From Actinomycetes bacterium (GTDB lineage: Bacteria > Actinomycetota > Acidimicrobiia > Acidimicrobiales > JAKAVM01): DNA of 32,027 bases. Made by a program: the position numbers and the translations under genes. Positions 1 to 7,121 of this stretch are shown in pieces. Below the pieces are notes generated by a model, which ran no database searches, was not told the DNA's origin, and saw only the letters and a program-made list of their open reading frames with translations. Position 1 is the first letter of the stretch. Each line of letters opens with the position of its first letter. The stretch lies in contig JAKAVM010000112.1 of the NCBI GenBank assembly GCA_021827485.1, forward strand, positions 1 to 32,027. Direction: 5' to 3'.

Positions 1-120
1 AGAACGGTAGAGATTGGTCTGTTCAAGAGCTAAGTTCCAGACGTATCTAGCATCACTACAATGGCCAGACATGCCTTGACTTTGGATATCAGTTGGATAG
101 AGGCGATAGCGATGGGACAT
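1..120 (-). CDS. tnpB: TnpB (IS200/IS605-family, N-terminus only; runs off the window edge)
   Basis: My own translation of the minus strand from ATG at 120: MSHRYRLYPTDIQSQGMSGHCSDARYVWNLALEQTNLYRS. RYRLYPT...ARYVWNLALEQ is a typical TnpB N-terminal signature. Not in the ORF track because it is truncated. Confidence 0.88.
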   Translation of the reverse strand, partial: MSHRYRLYPTDIQSQGMSGHCSDARYVWNLALEQTNLYRS

Positions 121-205
121 CTGAGGAAAGTTTACCAAAGGGGTATGACATCGATGGGCGATCCTTGACCCACGACTAAAGTCGTAGGCTTGCGGCTCGG
201 TCTTG
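1..205 (-). mobile_element. IS200/IS605-type element, left end plus start of tnpB (copy 1, incomplete)
   Basis: Minus strand: TTGAC | CAAGACCGAGCCGCAAGCCTACGACTTTAGTCGTGGGTCAAGG..., a hairpin (ACGACTTTAGTCGT) followed by tnpB. The same sequence recurs at 3268 and 31855. Confidence 0.85.
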
Positions 206-361
206 GTCAAGCAGGACCTCACTTGCAGCGAACTGTCTTGCTGTAGCGGTCTTGCCACATGCTTTAGGCCCTTCGATAACAACAGTTCCGCTTGAATCCA
301 GCAGATCTGAGAGTTCTTTATCGACAATTCTCGCTCGATACAAGCTATTCGAATCGACCAT
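176..361 (-). pseudogene. AAA (AAA_14/DUF4143-type) ATPase, truncated after about 50 codons by IS copy 1
   Basis: YRARIVDKELSDLLDSSGTVVIEGPKACGKTATARQFAASEVLLD contains Walker A (GPKACGKT). Reading then passes into the IS left end (QDRAASLRL*) exactly after CTTGAC. Confidence 0.8.
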
Positions 362-366
362 TCGTA

Positions 367-446
367 ATATTGTAACAGATCTAACCGGGAGAATGTAACA
401 GTTTCAACAGGGATATTGTAAGGAATCCAACCGGGAGAATGTAATA
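367..446. repeat. Two imperfect 34-bp direct repeats (367-400 and 413-446)
   Basis: atattgtaacagatctaaccgggagaatgtaaca versus atattgtaaggaatccaaccgggagaatgtaata, offset 46 bp. Confidence 0.75.
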
Positions 447-449
447 ATC

Positions 450-839
450 CTAATTAGGATTTTGCTGAACGGGTTCCCTGGAATTACGATGCCGACCTTC
501 TGCCAAACGTAGTTCTGGCACGCGCCGGAAATCACGGACGTTCTTTGTCGCAAGGGTAAGAGAGTGCACAAGAGCGGTGGCCACTATCAGAGCGTCCGGC
601 ATTTTGAGTGAAGGGACGTCTCTGCGCAGGCGCCCTGCACGCTCGGCAACGCGCCGATCTATAGGTAACTCGTCCATTCCAGCGAGAAATCGTCGAAGAG
701 TGGGTTCGTCTGCGCTTGGATCGGCCAGCAATTCGGCTCTGGTAATCACGGAGTAGGCAAGTCTCCCAGACCGGCGTAAGCGCTTGATACCTTTCAAGTG
801 GTCGACGCAGATGTTTGTATCAACCAACAAGTCAGCCAT
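450..839 (-). CDS. VapC-like PIN-domain toxin
   Basis: LLVDTNICVDHLKG...SVITRAELLA...MPDALIVATALVHSLTLATKNVRDF: PIN acidic residues and arrangement; directly follows a RHH-like antitoxin. Confidence 0.85.
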   Translation of the reverse strand: MADLLVDTNICVDHLKGIKRLRRSGRLAYSVITRAELLADPSADEPTLRRFLAGMDELPIDRRVAERAGRLRRDVPSLKMPDALIVATALVHSLTLATKNVRDFRRVPELRLAEGRHRNSREPVQQNPN

Positions 840-1044
840 CGCGCACCCATTCCGAGCGTGATGGGATACCCGATCCTAGAGTCGGGAGTATTCCGAAGGT
901 TGCATCGAGATCATCCTCATCCTCCATCAACTTGTCTACTGCTTGACGGATTAACTGGGATACCGGAATGCCATCACGCCTTGCCCGATCAGATAATCGT
1001 GCTCTTTGATCGTCCGTTAGATAAATTTGAGTGCGAGTCGACAT
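832..1044 (-). CDS. RHH/CopG-like antitoxin (VapB-type)
   Basis: MSTRTQIYLTDDQRARLSDRARRDGIPVSQLIRQAVDKLM; ribbon-helix-helix pattern. The ORF track starts at 1053; an ATG at 1044 is the likelier start. Confidence 0.8.
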   Translation of the reverse strand: MSTRTQIYLTDDQRARLSDRARRDGIPVSQLIRQAVDKLMEDEDDLDATFGILPTLGSGIPSRSEWVRDG

Positions 1045-1067
1045 ATACACCATAGACTATACACCAT
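1044..1067. promoter_or_regulatory. Direct repeat tatacaccat x2, probable antitoxin operator
   Basis: tatacaccat at 1044-1053 and 1058-1067, overlapping and just upstream of the antitoxin start. Confidence 0.45.
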
Positions 1068-1211
1068 TGGGTTTTGTCCGGGAATCCTATATTCCCGAAA
1101 ATATTAGGCGGCTAGTTCAAGCGGGAACCCGCCGAGAGACTTACCTGGGATTGGGCTATTTGCCAGGTGCTTTATAGATTTGGCTCGACATCCAATGAAG
1201 TCTCAACAGGA

Positions 1212-1901
1212 CTAGAGCTTGTAAAGCCATCCCTTGGGACTGTTCGAGAAGATATATCGTTGAGATCTCTCAGAATCAACCGAGAACGAGTTGTTGTTTT
1301 CTAAGAATTTCTCAATCGCAACCAATGGACCCGGCCTAAATTTCCAAGCCCCTGGGAGTTCATCGGCTGCCCCATCTTGTACTAATAGAAAATCACCCGA
1401 ACGCATTAGCTCAGAGTAAATTTGAAGCTCACTCAGAACGTAATCTGCCGCATGATTTGAATCAAGAAGTACTAATAATTTTCCATCTGTACGAGTAGCA
1501 ATGAATTTAGAGACCTTATCCAATATCAATGGGTCGGTTGACGAGCCTTTGCAAAAAGTGATTCTCGGATGGGAGAAGTTCACCTTTGCATCAATGTCAA
1601 TGCTCATAATTCTTCCTCGACCAACAAAGTCGAATAACGAGGCCATGAAGAATGCTGATCCCCCGTTTAGGGTACCGCATTCGACTACCAACTCAATATC
1701 TTGTTCGAATATAGTTTCTTGAATTGTCCAAGCATCGCAGATATTTTGCATCATCGGCTTACCCAGCCAGGTAACCTTAGCAAAATTCTCAGTCCGTTCC
1801 GCCAGAGTAGTTAGGCCAGCAACTCTAACTTGCTGATTCAGAAGTCTAACTATTTTCCAATAGATTGAAGCCCAAAGCCTTTTAAGGGACATGCTGAGCA
1901 T
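1212..1901 (-). CDS. CmcI/cephalosporin-hydroxylase-like SAM-dependent enzyme
   Basis: IELVVECGTLNGGSAFFMASL...MSIDIDAK...LLVLLDSNHAADYVLSELQIYSELMRSGDFLLVQDGAADELPG...GPLVAIEKFL is typical of this family. ORF extends to 1946; ATG at 1901 is a plausible start. Confidence 0.8.
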   Translation of the reverse strand: MLSMSLKRLWASIYWKIVRLLNQQVRVAGLTTLAERTENFAKVTWLGKPMMQNICDAWTIQETIFEQDIELVVECGTLNGGSAFFMASLFDFVGRGRIMSIDIDAKVNFSHPRITFCKGSSTDPLILDKVSKFIATRTDGKLLVLLDSNHAADYVLSELQIYSELMRSGDFLLVQDGAADELPGAWKFRPGPLVAIEKFLENNNSFSVDSERSQRYIFSNSPKGWLYKL

Positions 1902-2646
1902 TCTTCTTTTGATTAAAGGAAGGGTAAAATTCTCTAAACCAGTCAAAAGTCTGGCGAAAACTTAACTGACCGCAAACAGGTTCACCAATTGCTGCATAAG
2001 TAATACTCGAACCAAAAGCCGGAAAGCATAATCTAGACATCCTTCCTTCTTGACCCATGGCAATTACAATCAGTCCAAGAGAGCTCTTGTCCAAAGTAAA
2101 TAATGAGAGTCTACGTAGGTCATCATTAGAGTTAGTGTTGACAGCAAGCTTTACCAGATCTGCTCCTAAATCCTTAGCTTGCAATGCTAACTGTTCCAGC
2201 TCTTCAATCGGTGGCGTAGCTTCAAAATCATGATGAGATATAATAACTAACTTGTCTTGAGATTTAGCCTTTGTTACAAGGTCGGCAAGAATCTCCTGTG
2301 AGACAAGTTCGATATCTACGCAATCTACGTAAGGTAGAACAGCTTTAGATATGTCTAGTCTTTCTTGGTCCTCACCTTTCCAGTTACCTCCTTGTGACTC
2401 AATGCGAACTGTGGCGATGGTGGGAAAGTCTACAAATCTCTGCACCTGACTAAGTATGTATTCGATCTCAAATGAGCCGTATTGATCAATCCGAAGTTCG
2501 GCTATATCAAGACCGTCTTCAAAAGCTGTTTTCAGGCTATTATCATCAGCGGTATCTGAGAAACTTGCTGCTATCAACGGGACTTGAGTACTGAGTAGTT
2601 CTTTCAGCGAGTATTTCTTAGATCGCAAGTTAGATGTCACTAGCAT
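1882..2646 (-). CDS. aroD: Type I 3-dehydroquinate dehydratase
   Basis: Motifs ELRIDQ, TVRIESQGG, ISHHDFEATP (catalytic His) and DLVKLAVNTNSNDDLRRL (Schiff-base Lys), then AMGQEGRMSRLCFPAFGSSITYAAIG. Confidence 0.88.
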   Translation of the reverse strand: MLVTSNLRSKKYSLKELLSTQVPLIAASFSDTADDNSLKTAFEDGLDIAELRIDQYGSFEIEYILSQVQRFVDFPTIATVRIESQGGNWKGEDQERLDISKAVLPYVDCVDIELVSQEILADLVTKAKSQDKLVIISHHDFEATPPIEELEQLALQAKDLGADLVKLAVNTNSNDDLRRLSLFTLDKSSLGLIVIAMGQEGRMSRLCFPAFGSSITYAAIGEPVCGQLSFRQTFDWFREFYPSFNQKKNAQHVP

Positions 2647-2700
2647 TAGATTTTATATTTTTCTGCTGTACTTAACAACTTAGACCACTTAGCATCGATC

Positions 2701-3267
2701 TTAACCGAATGAGCCCGATATTTGTAAGTAGCAGCGGTCCTTCGAAATTCCATTGGGGTTCCACCATCCGGCAAGGGATAGACGAACAAGCTCACCACGA
2801 TTAATCTTCTCGTGTGGTGCATCGAGTCCAGCAAAGGCAATGGAGTGTCCATCACTCGTGCGATACCTGCCATCTCGAAAGAGAAGTTGCTGATCGGCGA
2901 TCCAGAATCCTGTGCTACATGCGGGTAAAGCGTCGCACTTGGCTAGGTAGTAATTCTGTCCAGTATCAGTGAGTTTGCCTTCATAGGTTTCAAGGATGGA
3001 ACCCATCCATGGTTTGACAAGTTCCAGCACCGCCTTCTTCATATTTCGGGTAGTCTCAATGTGCTCAGCGCTACTGACGAGTACGTCCTCGACGTGAGGA
3101 GGAATCACGGTCTTACGTTTCTTAAGATTCATCCGCCACCGTTGACCCACACGGTACGTGTCTGGCATCGGATATTCACCAGATTCGTCGAATAAACGAA
3201 CAGCCTTGCCGCTATTAATAGTCAGACCTCCGACACAAGCATGTACTCCCATATGGGTCCGGCTGAC
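2701..3267 (-). pseudogene. Dual-OB (DuOB-like) protein, 3' part, separated from its first 7 codons (3588-3568) by the 300-bp element
   Basis: VSRTHMGVHACVGGLTINSGKAVRLFDESGEYPM...IPPHVEDVLVSS...GKLTDTGQNYYLAKCDALPACSTGFWIADQQLLFRDG. Upstream codons MNVEVLI at 3588-3568 join in frame when 3268-3567 is removed. Confidence 0.7.
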
Positions 3268-3567
3268 CGAAATCGAGCCGCAAGCCGACGACTTTAGTCG
3301 TGGGTCAAGGCTCGCTTGACGATGTCGTACCCCAGTTGTATAGTTGATTCTAACTGGTGGCGAGAACCAAGCCACCAACAATTAGCAGTACCGCCCGGAG
3401 CTTTGGCTCCGCGCATACCCCAGGGCCTGGGGCATGGCATCGGAGAAACAACCGATGTTGCTCGTCGAAGTCCACCTAGAGTGGCAGCGAGAACTTCTGA
3501 AGTGGAGGCAGCGTAAGTTGTCGCCACCGAGGGAATCCCACGACTTTAGTCGTTGGGAGGAGGTCAA
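3268..3567 (+). mobile_element. 300-bp tnpB-less IS200/IS605-type element (left end + omega-RNA-like body + right end)
   Basis: Left end CGAAATCGAGCCGCAAGCCGACGACTTTAGTCGTGGGTCAAGG matches copies 1 and 3. Right end is TCCCACGACTTTAGTCGTTGGGAGGAGGTCAA. Flank is CTGAC on the left, with no target duplication. Confidence 0.85.
3356..3567 (+). ncRNA. Candidate omega-RNA (reRNA) scaffold; guide would be the flank AATGAGTACTTCGACATTCA...
   Basis: Consecutive hairpins: GGTGGC/GCCACC, CGGAGC-TTTG-GCTCCG, CCCCAGG-G-CCTGGGG, CATCGG/CCGATG and the terminal CCCACGACT/AGTCGTtGGG, placed at the right end as in TnpB elements. Confidence 0.65.
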
Positions 3568-3584
3568 AATGAGTACTTCGACAT

Positions 3585-4067
3585 TCATGGTTCTATATGC
3601 TCCAACTTACAATTGAAGATATCCCCGATCCAACGCGCTGCTATTCCGCGATGGCATGCACTGGCCTGTTTCTCTACGCACAAGAGAGCGGGACGCCGAA
3701 ATTCAGATAGGCAAGTGACGATTAAGTTTGGATCGATCTTATTCAAGACTTCACGCTCATATCCTTCAATGAAAGCTGACGAGAGAGTATTACGGTCACT
3801 CTTTCTCATCTGTGAGAGGTGGTCTACATCACGTTGCAGACGGCGTAATTCGTTGGATGGCGCTAGAACTTTACAGACGATCGACTTGATGCCCTCTTCG
3901 TGAAGAGCGTGGTCGAGCCTTGTGGCATTTGCGAAGGCGTACTTTGCTCCCCGCACTGCTCGCCGCTGTCTCACATCGACGAGTGCATCAACTTTGGCTT
4001 GCCGAAGAGCAGCAAAGAAGCTGGATTTATCAAATTCATAAACTCCTATTGTGAAGAGCTTGTCCAC
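3585..4067 (-). CDS. DUF488-family protein
   Basis: LFTIGVYEFDKSSFFAALRQAKVDALVDVRQRRAVRG...LLCVEKQASACHRGIAA: DUF488 signature. Stop overlaps the DuOB ATG (ATGA at 3588-3585). Confidence 0.82.
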   Translation of the reverse strand: MDKLFTIGVYEFDKSSFFAALRQAKVDALVDVRQRRAVRGAKYAFANATRLDHALHEEGIKSIVCKVLAPSNELRRLQRDVDHLSQMRKSDRNTLSSAFIEGYEREVLNKIDPNLIVTCLSEFRRPALLCVEKQASACHRGIAARWIGDIFNCKLEHIEP

Positions 4068-4090
4068 CTATAGCGCTTTGCAACAATCCG

Positions 4091-4774
4091 CTAAATTCGA
4101 CTTCCATCGGGATGATACGCCCCAACGGATGTAATTAAGGTATCATCAAAGCCCAATGACTGCTGACCACCGTCGATCCTGCGTATTACAGTTTCATGAT
4201 CGCAGATAGTTCCATCAGGATCTATGTGCCGGACTGCAACCACCCCTCTTTGCCTAAGGTTTTCAGCTATGAGTTTGGTCCGATGACAGACTTCCGGTCG
4301 TGCTTCACTACACAATAGTGCAATTCGATATCCGTGCCGAGTTCCAGTTTCGATGCGTGAAAGACTTTCGACGAATGCTGGCTTGCTTGCGATGAAATCA
4401 TATCGAACGTGTCCTAAATGGTCATAGCAAGTGGGGTCATCAGGCCTACCGCCGAGTTGGTCTCCCATGAACAGGTAGCCGATTCCATCGCGTCGAAGTT
4501 TGTCAGCCAATACCGCACTACTGTATTCGGGACGATATTTCGAATGGGGCCTAGACCGAACGTCTACAACCCAATTGATGCCCACGTCCTTAAGGCGTCT
4601 AAGTAGCGATTCGAATGCCTCACTGCCATAGCCGATTGTCATCACAACAAAGGCACCATCACCCGAGTTCCATGTAGGAAATCTCTGATTCGCCACTACG
4701 GAGCGAGTGCCACCTACAGTCGCTTCAAAAGTCGAGGTGTCGATATTTATCGGAAGCCGGTTAGTAACGCTCAT
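4091..4774 (-). CDS. DUF488-family protein (second copy)
   Basis: FVVMTIGYGSEAFESLLRRLKDVGINWVVDVRSRPHSKYRPEYS...LGGRPDDP...IALLCSEARPEVCHR. ORF extends to 4822; ATG at 4774 is another possible start. Confidence 0.85.
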   Translation of the reverse strand: MSVTNRLPINIDTSTFEATVGGTRSVVANQRFPTWNSGDGAFVVMTIGYGSEAFESLLRRLKDVGINWVVDVRSRPHSKYRPEYSSAVLADKLRRDGIGYLFMGDQLGGRPDDPTCYDHLGHVRYDFIASKPAFVESLSRIETGTRHGYRIALLCSEARPEVCHRTKLIAENLRQRGVVAVRHIDPDGTICDHETVIRRIDGGQQSLGFDDTLITSVGAYHPDGSRI

Positions 4775-5147
4775 CCTACCACAGCGCCAATAAATAATCG
4801 GTGAATGTATACGGGAACCCATATATCAAGATTTTCTTATGTTCGCTTTGTGGATAGCTAGAAATAGAAGCTGTGAATCTCCTATGCTCGGTTACAGCTC
4901 TCTTGAACACATATTCGAGTATAGCGCTGCTCGTCATATAAATCAGATCATTGCGATTTTCAGCCAAATAGCAGTTCTTGAACCTGAATCAACTCCAAAT
5001 CCCGTACATGCGAGCCTACAATATAGGAGATTACGTCCATGGCTGAAAAGAAGAAAATTAAGCCTTTCCTAACACTAAGAATTGAAAGAGAATGCGGCCA
5101 AACTTATCTTTGCCAGCCAAATACCTCTTATTGAGATAGCTAAAACC

Positions 5148-7121
5148 TTAGTACCAACCCTGCTTTCGTAGAAAAAGTTCCAGCGTTAGCAGTGTCCAAA
5201 TCGCATGGCCGTTGTCTTTGCCAGCCATGTGCTCATCAACTATTTCTCGTACAGCGCTAATTTCAAGATGACTGGATAGTGCTGGAGGCCGCCCTGTGAA
5301 TTTGGGTCCAGCGAATTCTTGCCCAGCAGCAGGTTGCCCAACGAGATTTGAGGTAACAAAACCTTTTAGCTCATTTCTAAACCATCTATGTAGCGGAATA
5401 CCGAAGCCATGCTTTTTGCGGTGGAGAATTTCATGTGGGAGCAGATCCTTTGCAGACCTTCGAAGGACTCGCTTGAGTGACGTTCCCATTACCTTGTAAT
5501 GATCGGGCAGTGATATAGCATACTCAAAAAGCTCAGTGTCTAGGAATGGCGATCTAACTTCGAGTCCGTTTGCCATTGCCATTCTATCGACCTTAGGGAG
5601 TAAGTCGTCGAGAAGATAGGAGTCAATATTTATTAGTTGAAGCCTCTGAAGCTTGGTGAAACTACTCGAAGATTCATTCCAGAGACTCTGATAGTTGTCA
5701 ACACCCCAAGTGGAACCGTTCGGGACGAGTCTGCTATGCAATTGCGGATCGATAAAGCTCATCCACTTTAGATATGCCATCTCGATACTTAGACCGGAAG
5801 CCGAAAGCACGCGACTTGCTCTGTTCGCAACTGATCCGAGGCGACCAAAGTAGCTAGAACTTGTAAGTTTAGCAACGCTGTTGCGAACAATTGTGGGTAG
5901 CTGATCATACTTATCAAGCATCAAAGCCGCTGCAAATCGCTCGTAGCCAGCAAAAAGCTCATCACCTCCATCGCCACACAGTGCGACAGTGACATGTTTC
6001 TTGGTGAGTTCAGACAGCAGGTATGTTGGAAGTGCCGAGGAGTCGCCAAATGGGCCATCGTGATGGTAGATGAGTTTCTCGATTAGCTCTGAAGCGTCGG
6101 GCTTTACGACGAACTCGGTATGATTGGTTTTGTAGCGCCTGGCAACTTGAGCTGCATAGGGACGCTCATCGAAGCCTTCTGTGTCATCAAAGCCAATAGT
6201 GAAGGTATTGACAGGCTCACTCATAAGCTCAGACATGATTGCAACGACGACAGAAGAGTCAATACCGCCTGACAGGAAAGCGCCAAGTGGAACGTCTGAT
6301 ATAAGTCGCTTAGCGATAGAAGCAGTTAGTAGTTCTCCAACTTTGCTGGCTGCCTGATCAATATTTGGTCTGGCTGACAAATGAGCAGGTGCTCTTGAGG
6401 GTAGTTGGGAGCGGGTAAAGGCTGAGTTGTTAGCGCTGGTTTGCTTTGAGTGAGGGTTCCAGTAGCGTTCGATCGTGATAGAGCCATTGTCATCTCGGGT
6501 AAGAACATGTCCTGGCATCAGGGAAAAGATATTCTGATAAAATGTGCTGGGAGACGGTACATAACCAAAGGTAAGATAAGCAGGGATTGCATCTTCGTTA
6601 AGCTGACTTGGGATATTAGGATGTGCTAATAGCGCCTTTATCTCTGAGCCAAATACAAACAGATCGTCTCTGTGATAGTAGTAGAGTGGCTTCTTGCCCA
6701 TTCTATCTCGCCCTAGAATTAGCCTTTGCTTGTTTCCGTCTGCAATAGCAAATGCAAACATTCCATCCAACATGGATGCTAATTCAAGTGGACTGTGATC
6801 TTTGATGAGATGAACCAATACTTCAGTGTCACAGCTAGTCGATAGTTGATATCCCTGGGCAGTTATAGCATGTTGTAAAGACTTGTAATTATAGATTTCA
6901 CCGTTGAGTACCGCAGCTATCGTGCCGTCTTGGTTCTCTATCGGAGGATCTCCTGTAATAAGATCGATGATTGCAAGTCGCGACTGGCCAATAGTAGTCG
7001 TGGGATTTTGAAAGTAGCCACTTGAATCGGGGCCTCGATGTCTAATAGTTGCGAGTTGAACTGAAATGTTGCAACCACCAGATCTCGACAATAAGTGGGC
7101 ACATCCCGCAATCCCGCACAT
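5148..7121 (-). CDS. asnB: Asparagine synthase (glutamine-hydrolysing)
   Basis: MCGIAGC (N-terminal nucleophile Cys), RHRGPDSSG, AVLNGEIYNY, LGAFLSGGIDSSVVVAIM, ALCGDGGDELFAGYERF. Start set at 7121 so that Cys is residue 2. Confidence 0.93.
   Translation of the reverse strand: MCGIAGCAHLLSRSGGCNISVQLATIRHRGPDSSGYFQNPTTTIGQSRLAIIDLITGDPPIENQDGTIAAVLNGEIYNYKSLQHAITAQGYQLSTSCDTEVLVHLIKDHSPLELASMLDGMFAFAIADGNKQRLILGRDRMGKKPLYYYHRDDLFVFGSEIKALLAHPNIPSQLNEDAIPAYLTFGYVPSPSTFYQNIFSLMPGHVLTRDDNGSITIERYWNPHSKQTSANNSAFTRSQLPSRAPAHLSARPNIDQAASKVGELLTASIAKRLISDVPLGAFLSGGIDSSVVVAIMSELMSEPVNTFTIGFDDTEGFDERPYAAQVARRYKTNHTEFVVKPDASELIEKLIYHHDGPFGDSSALPTYLLSELTKKHVTVALCGDGGDELFAGYERFAAALMLDKYDQLPTIVRNSVAKLTSSSYFGRLGSVANRASRVLSASGLSIEMAYLKWMSFIDPQLHSRLVPNGSTWGVDNYQSLWNESSSSFTKLQRLQLINIDSYLLDDLLPKVDRMAMANGLEVRSPFLDTELFEYAISLPDHYKVMGTSLKRVLRRSAKDLLPHEILHRKKHGFGIPLHRWFRNELKGFVTSNLVGQPAAGQEFAGPKFTGRPPALSSHLEISAVREIVDEHMAGKDNGHAIWTLLTLELFLRKQGWY

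Noticed and set aside
367-446. CRISPR array
   Set aside because: Only two imperfect repeats with a 12-bp gap; no cas genes anywhere in the window.
798-1055. Plus-strand ORF of 85 aa
   Set aside because: Lies antisense over the vapB/vapC-like pair; no recognisable family and low-complexity shadow translation.
3294-3903. Several ORFs (3294..3527, 3316..3516, 3382..3588, 3434..3616, 3553..3903) as genes
   Set aside because: They lie within or across the 300-bp element or antisense to DUF488; structured RNA-like sequence explains them better. 3316..3516 may contain a leftover TnpB tail, but I cannot prove it.
4776-5072. ORFs between the DUF488 operon and asnB
   Set aside because: Short, overlapping on both strands, no family pattern.
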